This document shows, one piece after another, positions 1-11,323 of a DNA stretch of 64,000 nt (its first letter is position 1; each line of letters opens with the position of its first letter). The DNA lies in contig CM077115.1 in assembly GCA_039619475.1 (NCBI GenBank), forward strand, positions 65,726,864 to 65,790,863, in the 5' to 3' direction. Both the position numbers and the translations under genes were made by a program. The stretch is from Icerya purchasi (Eukaryota > Arthropoda > Insecta > Hemiptera > Monophlebidae). Under the pieces are notes generated by a model, which was given only the letters and a program-made list of their open reading frames with translations, did no database searches and had not been told where the DNA came from.

Positions 1-1
1 A

Positions 2-325
2 AATCTCCCACTTCCCACAAACCTCGTAATCCTAAATCTTCATATTCCTTCTAACTTTATCCCTCACCCCTCTAATGGATGGGCTCTTAGGAGACCTACT
101 CATTCAAATATCCCGGCTACAAATGATACCTATGCCCCAACTACTTTTCAAACCAATCCTACTTCCTTGACTAACATCTCTGTTCCTTCCTCGGTTTCTG
201 CGCCCGTAATTCAAACTATCTCGGCGGCCATCATGGAGCTTCTTAACTCCAACAACATTGTTTCTTCTTCCTCCTTTGTTGACTCATTATCATCGTTTCT
301 CTCCAATAATCTTTGTTCTCAATAG
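2..325 (+). pseudogene. C-terminal fragment of a LINE ORF1 (family A), open at the window edge
   Basis: An uninterrupted frame runs from base 2 to a TAG at 323-325, about 107 codons, and enters from outside the window. The product is rich in Ser, Pro, Thr and Asn, with no zinc knuckle in the visible part. It lies about 800 bases upstream of the family-A endonuclease frame on the same strand, so I infer it is the end of ORF1 (the nucleic-acid-binding protein) of that element. The stretch 326-1120 between the two frames is pyrimidine-rich and shows no protein I recognise. The family link rests on position and composition, not on a domain. Confidence 0.45.
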
Positions 326-1120
326 TTACAGAAGCATAAAAGTTAAAAGCTCGGAGCCAAGCATTGCTTCTTATTTTCGATGTTGCTCCTTTTCGTCACT
401 TTCTCATTCTGTACTCTTTCGTATTCACCCCTTTTTCTTTTCCCGCAAATATTTCCAGGCATTGAAGACAGCTGCCCGAATCTGATGAATTGTTTTTTCC
501 TCATTTCGTGAATATGCCGTTGCTGAGGTAATCAAAAATACTTTCGGGCACGGTTTTTTTCACTTTACTCCTCTTGCTCCCCTATGTACTCATGTCAAGA
601 TGCTACAAAACATCTTTGGACTCGGATACATAGGAACTACTCTCTGCTGCACAGTCTCTTGTGCTTATGGAACATTTATTAGGATTGCTGACGTGCACCT
701 AATTTAACCTATAATTTGTAGACTTGATCTACATTCTGCGTTCGTAATGGGCATTAGGCTGTCTAATTCGTTGCCTTTTGTTTTCAGCACCAAAGCCTCC
801 TTTTATGCCAGCGGCATATGTGTCAATGGGAGGACAATTTGTACTTTACTCTCTGCATGCCTCCCTTTCCTAAAATTTAGCTCAGTTTATCTTTCCTCTT
901 GCTCCACTTTATGTTTTATCTGGCTGGCTCCGTTTTTCTTTCTTTTCCGTTCTATTTCCGTTGTCCTACTTCTCCCTTTTCTTCTACCTCCAAGCTCTAC
1001 TTATGCGCTGTTGTCCTTGCATCTTGTAATGGCCTCCTACATCTGTCGAGGCCTCTCTCACTTTCTCCCTCCTATCCCTGTCCTCACTTTCCTTTGTCCC
1101 AACCCTTCCAAGGCTTAAAC

Positions 1121-3302
1121 ATGGTGGCCGCCTTGAATATATTACAATGGAACTGTCGTAGCCTTAGAGCTAATAAACATTCATTAGAGGGTCTGCTGGA
1201 TCTCCATGAAATCAGTGTCGCTCTTATCTGAAACGTGGCTCCGTGCTGGAATGAATCTCCAATTTAGAGGTTTCACTCTGGTCAGGAATGATCGTGAGGA
1301 TGGTTACGGTGGAGCCACTATCCTCATAAGAAATGATATTCCCTTTCTTTCTCATAATGTTCCTTATAACTTCTCCTCTAACAACAATCAGCCAAATATT
1401 GTACATATTTCTATTTCTACTAACCCTGGCCGCTCCCTAAATTTTATTTCCGTCTATGTTCCTCCTGATTATGATCTTCGTCACTTTCCCCTCTCTCAGT
1501 TTTTCAATTCTCTTCCTCATCACTTTATCATTGGTGGCGACTGGAACGCTCGCTCCCCCTCTTGGGGTTGCTCATCCTATAACTCTAATGGTACTGTCCT
1601 TGAAAATTCTATTCTTTCCGATAACTTGTTTCTCCTTAACGATTCCTCGCCTACATATATTAGGAGTCCGTCCATCTTCAGTTCCCTTGACCTAACTTTT
1701 TCCTCTCCCAATGCTGGCCTCAACTATAACTGGAGGACTCTTGCGGGTACCTTTGGTAGTGATCATGTTCCCATTTTGACAACTCCTCTCAATTTTCCTT
1801 CTCCTGCTCTATTTAGGCCCCTTCATTCTCCCAAATGGAATCTTTCCAAAACGGACTGGACTCTATTTCGTTCTATTATGGATCATTTGCTTCCTAATTT
1901 GTGTCCTTCCTCTGATCCCATATCATCCTATAATTTTTTTCTTCATTCCGCTACATCTGCTCTTTCTTTATCTTCTCCATCTCGCCCCCCGATGCGCTCT
2001 AAGCGAGGTACGTCGGCATCTTCACTCTGGTGGAATGACGAGTGCGAGGCAGCTTTTAGGCTCAGTCGAGCTACTTTTAGAAACTTTCGCTCCAATCCTA
2101 CTACCGAGAATTTTCTTGCTCACAAGCGAGCTAATGCTAGAGCTAGGTACATGCTGAAAGCCTCAAAGAGGTCCTCCTGGCAGAACTTCTGTTCTTCCTT
2201 ATCCAGAACTATCCCACTTTCTCATATTTGGAAAATGGCTAAGGCGTTCAAATCCCCGTTTTCAGAACACCCGTCTAACCTTAATCTCACTCGTGATAGC
2301 CTATTATCTTTTGTCGACTCCACTGCTCCCGCGTACGTTCCTAACTTTGATGAACTTTACTCCTTTCCTTCCGTACAGAGCCCCCCCCCGCACCCTTTAA
2401 CATCTGCATTCAATATCAATGAACTGAAGTCTGTTCTCCTAAACTCTACCAGTCCTACACCGGATATAGATGGTATTCCATACATAGTCCTTAAAAATCT
2501 GTCTGAGCAGTCACTTGCGTTTCTCCTTGAACTCTTCAATTCCTTTTTATCCAGAGCGTGCGATCATACATATCTCGTCCAATCGTTCGTCGACTATCTA
2601 ATCATTTCTGACTCCATGGGTGCTCTCCAGGCTATCAGTTCACCGCTTCCTCCTCCCTCTTCTGACTTCTTCATTCTTCGTATACGATCTCTCATTTATA
2701 ATCTTTCTTTCCATCACTCTGTACACATTGACTTACTGTGGGTTCCTGGTCACAGAGGCATCGAGGGTAATGAAATGGCGGATGCTTTGGCTCAGGTTGC
2801 TGTTCGTTCTCGCTTCTATTTTAAAAAAATCCCGGCTGTTAATCTATTACCCCTAATTAAGAAGCTTCACTTCAGATTTTGGTCGGATGTGTACCCTTCT
2901 TCTTTTTCCAACAATCGTTCCTTCTACCTTTCAATCCAAACTACACTTCCTTCTCATCCATGGTTCTCGGAGTTTCCCTCTCTTCCACGATTTATAATTT
3001 CTTCTATTGTCCGCCTGCGCTTTAATCACACACTGCTGCCCTCTTCACGCTATCGTTTCTCTTTGCTTCCCTCTCCTCATTGTGCGTTGCATCCAGATGA
3101 AGCAGTTGTCTGTGATGCTGATCACATTTTCTTGGAGTGCTCTGCTCTTTCTGCGAAGCGTTCTCTTTTCTATCTTCACCTTATAAAGCTGGGGGTTCCC
3201 ACTCCTTACTGTGTGTCTTACATCTTGTCCCTTCCTTCCCAGTCTGTTGTTCTTGTCCTTGGTTCTTTTATTTCAACTGTCTCCAATCGAATTAGGTTGT
3301 AA
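1121..3302 (+). pseudogene. LINE family A ORF2: endonuclease joined to RNase H end, RT deleted
   Basis: The frame starts at the ATG at 1121 with the endonuclease opening motif LNILQWNCRSLRANK. A one-base shift near 1228 moves it into a 698-codon frame (1206-3302). That frame holds SETWL, GGDWNAR (about residue 107) and GSDHVP (about 185), typical of the AP-endonuclease domain that nicks target DNA. The start of the RT domain (PTPDIDGIPYIVLKNL, about 417) runs straight into the second half of RNase H (LIISDSMGALQ about 465, WVPGHRGIEGNEMADAL about 512) and then a Cys/His-rich tail (about 626-645). All RT catalytic motifs and the first RNase H acidic residues are missing. Comparison with the copy at 35350-37757 shows this is an in-frame internal deletion near 2585. 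The protein could cut DNA at most, not reverse transcribe. Confidence 0.85.
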
Positions 3303-3382
3303 TTAGTTGTCTCTTCTTCCCATTGTGTCTGGGCAATGGTCCATAGTTGATGCGCCAAAAAAAAAAAAAAAAAAAAAAAAAG

Positions 3383-3570
3383 TCATCATAGATCCCAAAA
3401 TTATAGTAGCAGCTTCTAAGATTAGCAAAAATCGGATGATCGTTCACCTCAAAACGAAGGATCTGATAGACAATTTCTTCATCAACCACGGTGGATTCAA
3501 AATAGAATCGAATTTCATAAAATGTCGTAGGTTGGTCACTCCTATGAAAACCATTACAGTAATTTAGCAT
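3383..3570 (+). pseudogene. I-type LINE ORF1 fragment
   Basis: Directly after the family-A poly-A tail, one frame reads ASKISKNRMIVHLKTKDL and then GGFKIESNFIKCRRLVTP. This lines up with the ORF1 region near 47330-47480 (RIANN, then VCIYVATKEIADTL, then VRPLISRNKRLILSN). This region of I-type ORF1 precedes the zinc knuckles. Only about 60 codons survive and no knuckle is present, so it is a small fossil of a gag-like protein. The similarity is clear by eye but has not been scored. Confidence 0.55.
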
Positions 3571-3574
3571 TAGT

Positions 3575-4438
3575 CAAACAGGGATTCCTGTAAGTCGTGC
3601 GATTTGCTCTAAGGAATGAATACGAATGATTGACGTACCCTAGTCGTCCCTACAGAGGAAAATCTTGCCATCATGTACCCATATCAATTTCTAGCCTTTT
3701 CCACGCAGACTGCAAGCAGCCTGGAACATTTTTGAGTTTTCGGGTGTCACCTGCTTGTTAGCGTAAAAACGCTGATTATCAAATTGGCCCGAGAACCCTA
3801 TAGCTGACAGCGTAGGAGCACTAGAACGAAACTTTTTCAGTAGTTCAAAATTTTAAAGAACGTCTACAAAATTTAACTACAACATAATCGGTGACAGATA
3901 TCTGTAGCATTTTCTCTGACTGAAATTGCAACTCCTTCGCCTACCTTGCGGATTAGGTCGTAAACATTTTCATTTGTGGGGACAATGGGAATATTATTTA
4001 GAATTATATTATTCCGTCAGGTGTATTGTTCAATATCACACAAACGAGTGTTTAGATCAGTGTTCTGTTGTTTCAATTTTAAGTTTTTTTCTCGAAGCCT
4101 AGCAATTAGTTCCAGGCTATTGTTCAGTTTAGTAGTGACATCAGTCATGACACACGCATTTCATCGAAAAGCGTCATCATAAGCTCACGTAAAGCACTGA
4201 TTCCATTTTTACAGTGACTGTAAGTAGCTCAGCTGAATCAACTTGCGCAATACTGGGGCTAGCAATTGGCGAATCTGTCGTTTTTTTTCCCGAGGATCTC
4301 CAAGTTGCCGTTTTTGGATTGCCAAGTTTCAGCTTATAATCCACTACAAGGAAAGTGTAATTGGCCTAGACAAGCCGAGCAAGCTGCATGGTCCTGGCCG
4401 GCGCGAATAATCTTACCACACTTGTTACAGTTGAACAT
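3575..4438 (-). pseudogene. LINE ORF1 fossil with PHD-like finger and coiled coil
   Basis: On the minus strand from the ATG at 4438 the product begins MFNCNKCGKIIRAGQDHAAC and continues with further Cys/His (CSACLGQLHFPCSGL), a PHD-type zinc finger. After a stop and shifts comes a heptad-rich stretch (NNSLELIARLREKNLKLKQQ), then NIILNNIPIVPTNENV, DLIRKVGEGVAISV and CHRL. The last part, near 3590-3750, reads TPENSKMFQAACSLRGKG and WVHDGKIFLCRDD. This order (PHD finger, coiled coil, RRM-like core, basic end) is that of ORF1 in CR1/Daphne/RTE-X-type LINEs, where it binds the element RNA. Several stops and frameshifts make it non-functional. The matching ORF2 is not adjacent. Confidence 0.6.
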
Positions 4439-4606
4439 ATTAAAACGTTATGAGAACCACTTCATAATTTAGAAATTCGTAATGACTTTTAAAAAGTCTA
4501 TCAAAAATATATTCATTAAAATTTAGTTATACCGAAAAAAAAACTTTACACGCTTAATAATTACACACCAAAATCAGAGAAATTTAAACACAGTCGTTAT
4601 TCACGA

Positions 4607-4636
4607 TAATAATAATAATAACAATAATAATAATAT
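4607..4636. repeat. AAT microsatellite
   Basis: About nine imperfect AAT/ATA units. It sits just upstream of the RLE-type fragment and could be the tail of an older retroelement copy. Confidence 0.8.
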
Positions 4637-4649
4637 ATCATTAAAAACT

Positions 4650-4985
4650 CAAATATCTCGGATAAATGTAGATGTGGAAAAAAGAGTGAAACAAGTAAGC
4701 ATACTTTGGGTGGATGCGAACAGTTAGCAGCACGATTTTATATGAAAAAGCATAAAGATATAGAGTGACTATAGTCCACCAAGAAATTGAAATTGAATAC
4801 GGCTTAATCATTATAAATATGCGCCTGATAGAATCTTAGAAAATGAGCAGTATAAATTACGAGTATACTAAGACAGAACTGCTCTGAATGATAAAGCAGT
4901 ACAATAGGCCAGATTCCAGATATACATATTATATTATTAGATAATAAGAAGATACTTTAATAGATATTGCCGTCTCAGATTCCGG
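4650..4985 (+). pseudogene. C-terminal fossil of an RLE-type (R4/Dong-like) LINE
   Basis: The plus strand reads KCRCGKKSETSKHTLGGCEQ then LAARFYMKKHKDIE, a CCHC-like motif. With frame changes there follow HYKYAPDRILENEQYKLR, DRTALNDKAVQ and LIDIAVSDS. This succession (CCHC, conserved helix, then a PD...D-type nuclease core ending in IDIAV) is characteristic of ORF2 C-termini of LINEs with a restriction-enzyme-like endonuclease, such as R4/Dong. Many stops are present. Only the last part of the protein remains. The family call rests on motif order and is moderate. Confidence 0.5.
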
Positions 4986-5015
4986 TTTTTTTTAAGAATT
5001 TTTTTACTGTGACTA

Positions 5016-5690
5016 CTATCTAGTCTTTAACAATAACAAAGTTGAGACTACACGTGTGTGAAAGTATAAACAGAATTTTGTAAGATTCCATGCTATGAGT
5101 GCAAGAATTGGTTTCTCTTTAAACGAGAAGCGGAAAAATGGTAACGTAAGCGTGAACGATATTGGAGCATGAAATCGGGAGAGTGAAATCAGTAACCGAG
5201 AAATGATAAGGGAGTCAGGAGTTGAATTCAGATTGGAGGGATAGGCGCGGATTTTAAAGCACCTAAACATAAGTGAAGATAACGGTAATGCAATTTATTC
5301 CGTCTAGATAAAGGTGTTTTCCAAACACTGTCGTAAAGAAAGAAAATAGTCTAATTTAATGCGGATAATAGAGTTGTAAAGAATGATAAGAATACTAGTG
5401 TCACCAGCCCAAGATGAAGAAAGAGCCTTAAAGAGGCTGAACCTTTTACAGCAAGAAGTATACAGAGAAAATTAATACGCTCAATGAATTAAAGACAAAA
5501 CTGTTAAGGTGAAGACCAAAGTAACCGAAAGAATCTACAAGTGGAATGGAAGAGTTAGATGAAAGAACATTAATTACGGATTTATTGTAAGGCAGCACAG
5601 TGAAAATGAAATAAAATCCCCTTTTCCAATTCCGTTTATGTTTTCCGAAAAATTTCCTTGTATCGCCGGATAAATTCTCTTTCGGGTTCA
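5016..5690 (-). pseudogene. Antisense family-A LINE fragment (RT thumb region)
   Basis: The minus-strand frame at 5446-5691 reads YFIFTVLPYNKSVI, then SNSSIPLVDSFGYFGLHLNS and a hydrophobic stretch. It matches the region after the RT active site in the better copy near 36900-37090 (CIIFSLRPFNRALTPITI, then VVNSICYLGLFLNS). The DNA also lines up: TACAGAGAAAATTAAT at 5460 versus TATAGAGAAAATTAAT at 36925. The downstream part (5016-5270) is more decayed and less certain. No poly-A end is seen, so both ends are truncated. Confidence 0.6.
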
Positions 5691-5691
5691 A

Positions 5692-7651
5692 AACAGTTCA
5701 AACAAATATAGTCTTCACGCTTCACGATAGACAGCCGAAAACTATTAAACTCGGTGTAATAAAAATGTTTAATATATCAGTAGCTCTACTGACACATGTT
5801 GCTTCTGTTCAAAATAAACACTGCATTATCTGGAGCATTAGTAAACACCGAAGAAACTAAAACATAGAAACTAATTCGCAAAGAGAACACATTGTTAAAT
5901 CACTCGAGAGAGAAAAAAAATGAAAATACCATTTTTCAGTAACTATAAACTCTGACAAATTTCATAAGATATGATTAATGAACTGTATGATGGAGATACG
6001 GTTGTTTCCTTATGTCCCTAGTATGGTTTCTCACAGAGATCGTCTCTAATGATTGGCTTTTTGAATTTTAAACTGTTGCAGATTCCGAAATATTTATGCT
6101 ATTAATGAAAACAAAACATTTACTACTCGTAATATTTTCCGTTGTAAGCACCATTCCTTGTGGCCGTATCATGATGTTAAGGTTTACTAAAAAGCAAGGT
6201 ACAACAACACCCCTTTGTGCCCTTAATATTTTAAAGTTAAAAAAAAAATTTGCAGATTTTTAGTACAGGATATAGATAATTTTCATTCAAAATTATAACA
6301 TGATGAACTTTTTTTTTACGAAGATATTCCACTTCTGGCAATTTTTAGAAAAAAATTTATCAAAGTTAAAATTTTTCAAAAAAGTTTTCTTATTTGACAT
6401 CTTGGCAATATATTTTGTACACGCACAAAATTTCACGTTATAATCATCATTTACATGAGATATGGCGTGTTTTGTCGGTTTTCTCAAGAATGGGATACTC
6501 TCCTTTTTCCCCAAAAAAAAATTTTGGAGGATTTGAAAAAAAAATTCTTCAAACTTCTAATAGACCATGGAAGGGATCTTCATGCAAAATTACAATTTAT
6601 TAATGACAGTCTGTGTATTTTTTGGGAAACGGTTTTTAAACTCTTTTCACCCATTAAAGTGCAAATTTTCAAAAAAGTTTTCCTATTTGATAGCTTCGGC
6701 TTGTGGGTAATATTTATATAAAATTTCGATTATTTTATGTAAATGGTTCGGGTTGCAACGTGTTTATAGTATTTTTAAGAAGCGGTCTTTTGACTTTTTC
6801 ACCTCTGTTTTCACCTGCAGAAAATTATGTCGTTATGCTTTCAACTTCACGGACCTGGTAGTTTCAGCGGTACATTAATAATTTTGTTGGGCTACTCAAA
6901 TAGTTCTACATTTTCTTCTTTGTACACATATACATTGATATTTGGCTATAGACAGGCCCGTTTCTGGAAGCCAATTCACGCCGTGAGACGATGTATAGAT
7001 TATCACGAGTCTTCTGGCAAATTTTTGTCTGGACCTCACACGGAAATATACAGATTTAATTCGGCAGCTTTTAAGCGGAGAGCATTTTATAGATTGTATA
7101 AATGTTTTGTGATTTAGAATGTCGTACATTTCTTGTGAAGCCTATGGCAACATTGCATTTGTATATACAAACAGACTCGAGTTATTATAACGTTTACGCG
7201 AGACACCCAGCAAGTACCACGTCGTTTTGAAAATATATCATTATAAAGATGACTAAAAAATGTTTCGAGTCAATATGTGATCATTTAAACATGTAACATT
7301 GACGTCTGATACCATTCGGTATACTTGATTAATATTACGTAAAATACATTGTAAAGTTTTAAATTATGTCACTATTTTAAAAAATCATAACGGTTTAAAA
7401 GACTGTCAATTTTAATAATATTTACTATAAAACATAATATTTTTAAAATATATCAGTGGGCAGAGTTAGACACACTGTGTTTAATTTTCATAAATTATAT
7501 TGGTTTAGATATAAGTGTAACTGTGATCAAAATACTTATAATTAAGATGCGTAATTAATCAAATCTGTAGCTTCATTTGCAAATTAATAAACAATACTAT
7601 CTTATTCTTCTGTCATATTTAATAATAAGAATATTTCTATTAATTTAATGG

Positions 7652-7653
<2 letters not shown>
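5692..7653. other. Non-coding stretch, no gene recognised
   Basis: AT-rich sequence with T-runs. I found no coding frame that resembles a known family. The only structure noted is an imperfect direct repeat of about 35 bases (6373-6408 and 6664-6700). Confidence 0.6.
6373..6700. repeat. Imperfect direct repeat about 290 bases apart
   Basis: The motif TTTTCAAAAAAGTTTTC, followed by YTATTTGAYAKCTTSGGC, occurs at about 6373-6408 and again at 6664-6700. The sequence between is AT-rich and shows only weak wider similarity, so this may be a decayed tandem duplication or two copies of a short repeat. Confidence 0.45.
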
Positions 7654-7688
<35 letters not shown>

Positions 7689-9578
7689 AGAAGGGGTACT
7701 AAACCACTCGCTGCATGTAACTACCTCGGTTATCGCAGTGAGTGGACCCACGTTTAAAACATACTCCTTAGCTCGCTAGCCTGAACGAAAGTCATGGCCT
7801 CGCCATAACCCATTTAGACGTGTGCATTTCAGCAAGATATGCGAAACTGACGGGTATTCATCGGTAGAACAAAGTGGGCAGGTACTTGGCTTTGGGGCTT
7901 GTTTGAGGATATAGTCGTGGGAAAGGGACGTATGTCCCGTTCTCAGGCGATTGATTGCCGAAAACACTTTGCGTTCTGTTCCGACTGGAGGCCACCATGG
8001 CTCCGTCGTAGGCTTCAGTTCCCTGAGGAAGGTCGACTGAGACATCCAGTCATGACTCCACTGTGCGAAGACCGTATCTGACAGGAAACCTCTCAGAGAT
8101 AATGGACCAAAAGCAAATAACGGCATTGGGCACATCATGAATGACCGAGCGACCAGGTCAACCCGCTCATTCCCCGGAACACCGGCATGACTGGGGACCC
8201 ATAAAAAAACAACTCGGCATCCTCTTCGGCTCAGCTGGTGTAAGATAGCCAGGACTTCTAGGACCATTGGTGATTCCGGGTGATCTGACTGCAAAGCACG
8301 TATGGACTGCAAGGAATCAGTCACCAGTAAGATTCCGAGCGGTTGGGATCTCAGTTCTAAGTATGCCTGAAGACAAAACAACACAGCATACATTTCGGCT
8401 TCCGCAATGGATACAACGTTGTTCAACCGCATGCCCTCTGCGATTCCGTCTATTTCGAAAGCGCATGCCGCTGGGGCAGCCTTGGACTCATTAGCTTTGG
8501 ATCCATCAGTGTATGCTTTCGAGAACGCGGTATATTTATTAATAATATTTAGTGCCCTGTGCCCTCGCAGCGCCGGTGGGTGATTATTATCAGTGAGAGT
8601 TGTGATAGCTTCTACCTGAAAAGAAGCCCAGGGTGGGGGTAATTTTGAAAAGTCCGTTCTGGGTGTTAAGTTGGGCTTTATGTTATTTTGCAACAAGATT
8701 GCATTGACTTCAGGTAGGTTATCCTTGGGAAAATCAGGCTCCGTAGTTACGTCGCAATGATTCTCCGCAGCCCATGAAAGCATATCGCGATAAGTGAAGA
8801 ACTTTCTGTTGTAAGACAACGGTGGTATACCAGCTAACGAACATAGGCTTTTAGCTGGAGATGTACGATGGGCGCCAAGTATCATGCGAATAGCGGCGTT
8901 ATGGATTGGGTCCAGTGTTTTTAACAGGGAACCACTCGCTGACGAGTACACCTGACTCCCACAATTGATTTTGCTGAGGACCAGTGCTTTATAAATATTT
9001 AAGAGAAACTTTGGCTGAACATTAAATTTGGGATTTGACAAGAACTTGATTACCCTTAAAGACTGAAGGGATTTAGTTTTTAAAATGGGCTTCCACGTCA
9101 GGTTGGCGTCCATCAAGATGCCTAGGAAAGTTGCTGTTGTTTTATAAGGAATTGGACTATTGTTCACTTGTAGTGATGGCTGATTCTGAACAGGACGACC
9201 TCTATGGAACACAACGTATTGAGACTTCTGAGAGGAGAAATCCAGTCCATTCTTTCCTGACCATTGCTGCAATCTATTAATTGTATTTTGCAGGATAGAC
9301 TGGGCCAAGGAAGGGATGTTAGATGCCACGGATATGTTTAGATCATCTATATATAGGCGAGCACTTACTGGAGGCCTGATACAGTCAACAATATCGTTTA
9401 TATAGAGGATAAACAGGGTAGCACTTAAGGCGGAACCTTGAGGTACCCCGTTCTCTATTGGAACTTTTCTCGATATCGAGGAGCCAATTCGGATTTGAAT
9501 CCATCTATCGCTCAGATAGTTGTGAATGTATCGCCCCAGCTTACCGCCCTCCCCGACCGCTAAATTAAAACTAAACAT
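7654..9578 (-). mobile_element. 5'-truncated antisense LINE with RNase H and poly-A tail
   Basis: The 28-base T run at 7654-7681 is the poly-A tail of a minus-strand LINE. The coding part reads from about 9560 down to 7776 and begins in the RT palm, so the endonuclease and fingers are missing, as expected of 5' truncation during target-primed reverse transcription. It differs from family A and from the I-type elements here in its protein sequence and forms a separate lineage. I could not identify a convincing target-site duplication. Confidence 0.85.
7776..9578 (-). pseudogene. LINE ORF2 C-terminal part: RT palm/thumb, RNase H, CCHC
   Basis: The open frame is 600 codons with no internal stop; its first Met lies in flanking DNA and is not the native start. 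It contains NGVPQGSALSATLFILYIND (about 44-63) and the RT active-site box as YIDD (76-79, where YADD is usual). Next come a complete RNase H with AYTDGSK (about 354), AEMYAVL (about 392), VTDSLQSIRAL (about 421) and PGNERVDLVARS (about 470), then a C-terminal CPLC...HILLKC knuckle (about 568-586). All four RNase H acidic positions look present. The lack of stops indicates a fairly young copy. It cannot move by itself without the endonuclease. Confidence 0.85.
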
Positions 9579-10880
9579 TAAATGAAACTTTCACACACAA
9601 ATCAAATTTGGACTTGATTAAACTTTATATTTACACCTTTTTTTGTCTCGAAATTTATCCATTTAGCCAGTATTGTCAATAATAATTTGGATTTGCTTAA
9701 TATTTAGTTTCTATGTTTAATGATTAATGCTGCAATTTAAAAAAATATATTAATGATTTATAAAATCAAAAGATTAGTTAACTGTTCAAGTAGAAAAAAT
9801 GGATAAAACAATTTTTTTTTTTTAAAGATTTATAATATTGGTTTAATGTTTTTTTTTGTTATTAGAAAGAACAAATTTACACAAATATTTTTAGATTCAT
9901 TAAATCTGAAAAACTAAATTACTTCCAACACGAAGTTTTAAAATAGGTAAATTATTCTTCTGCCATTCTACTTTTATGAAAACCTCTTACGCGCAAAGGT
10001 GTATATATTTTACTTTTAAATATCGAGGTGATGATAAATAAGTATTTTCTATAATATGTATTATTTCGAGTAATTTCTCGATAAAGTCTTTTTTTTTTCT
10101 CTCTGGTAAACGAATTTAAAATATTTATTTTTTATCTCAATGCGCAATGTTAGTTCAGCTTGTTGATTGCAATATCTTCAATATAGCGGTGTAAGGTTTG
10201 CTAAAATATTTAGTACGAGGGTAGTATTTTGCAGAAAGAAAATGAAATGACGATGACTAAATTATTCGGAAATTAAATGGCATAGTAATTTCAGAAATAC
10301 GAGTACTACATTTATCAGGCATCTGAGTTTTAAAGCGTATTTTTTTACGAATCAAAAGACCTTTAGACGAGTTGGGAATTGGGCAAAATCGGGAAGACAC
10401 CGAAATTTGAGGAAATAGTTCTTTTAAAAACCTCTTTCTTTAAGTATTGAAAAAAAAATGGATACTATTCCGTATATATCAATAGGAAAACATTGGTTTT
10501 TACATTTTCCGTTCAGTTTGCATGTCTATTCAAATACAGAACAAGATTTTTCGCGAAATTCAGAACTGCAGCGGCCAAATTTCCATTGTGCTCAGCCTCA
10601 GAAAAATACGAATCATTAAAAGTATATTAGTTCCGCCCCTGTAATTATCGGCGTTGTCGCGTTGTCTTCTAGCCAATATCACTTCAAATGATCTTTCGTT
10701 ATTCGAAGAAAGCTTTCCACTTTCAGTCATCAATTATCCGTCGTGGCGTTAACAAAAAAAATATTATTTGCAAACCATAACGGCGAAAAACTGAACAGGT
10801 AATATTTCGTAATTTTTTAAATTAAATATGAAAACCGAAAAACGTTAAGAACGGAAAGGAAACATACGATATGCATGTAC
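9579..10880. other. Non-coding AT-rich stretch
   Basis: Frequent A and T runs with no coding similarity that I can see on either strand. Confidence 0.6.
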
Positions 10881-11172
10881 TTGCACCAGCAGTTAACGCA
10901 AAACAAGCGAGAATTCATTTTGTGATTCCGGTAACAGATTAACTCGATTAGTATTTTCATTTATACATATTACATACATATATATTATATATATTTTTTT
11001 GGAGGGGGCTTAGAAGACATTAACCCAGCACAAAATATAAATTTATCTATATTCTTAATTTAGAGAAACGGGATTCGAACCAGGTCCTACACCAGAACAA
11101 AACACCATTGCCTAACCCACCACGTTGGCTGTCTATTTCACTGCACTTTGTAATTCAATGTGATTTAGCTAT
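10881..11172 (-). mobile_element. tRNA-like SINE, copy 1
   Basis: On the minus strand a tRNA-like head ends in GACCTGGTTCGAATCCC, a near-perfect pol III B box (11072-11087). The sequence just upstream (TGGTGGGTTAGGCAATGG) could be a weak A box. The body continues to 10881. A diverged copy with the same order is at 13736-14008: both share GCAGTTAACGCA, ATTCCRGTAACAGRTT and GATTCGAACCAGGTCCT. Two copies with a B box support a SINE rather than a tRNA gene, and no cloverleaf or acceptor stem is evident. The boundaries are approximate. Confidence 0.55.
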
Positions 11173-11283
11173 CATACACCTTAGAGACTGACTGGAATCA
11201 CTTGATTTTAATTGTTATACAAATCCAAGTATGCGTATTCCTAGTACGATGATTAAAATTTTAAATTTTAGAAGCATAGCTAC

Positions 11284-11323
<40 letters not shown>

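Larger units (their letters stand above)
1..3381 (+). mobile_element. Family-A non-LTR retrotransposon, internally deleted, with poly-A tail
   Basis: On one strand and in order: an ORF1 end, the endonuclease/RNase H ORF2, a short 3' UTR and a 25-base A tail at 3357-3381. The 3' UTR ends in CTGGGCAATGG...TTGATGCGCCA, and variants of this ending recur at the 3' ends of the other family-A copies. The sense strand is strongly pyrimidine-rich. The domain order (endonuclease, RT, RNase H, Cys/His tail) places it in the I/Jockey-type group of LINEs that carry RNase H; I cannot fix the clade from the sequence alone. The 5' end lies outside the window. Confidence 0.85.

Noticed and set aside
7899..8494. 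Open plus-strand frames opposite the LINE at 7776-9578
   Set aside because: They are antisense shadows of a 600-codon frame with complete RT and RNase H motifs.
11072..11110. Candidate tRNA gene because of GGTTCGAATCC
   Set aside because: No acceptor stem or cloverleaf, and a second diverged copy exists at 13736-14008, so a SINE is the better reading.
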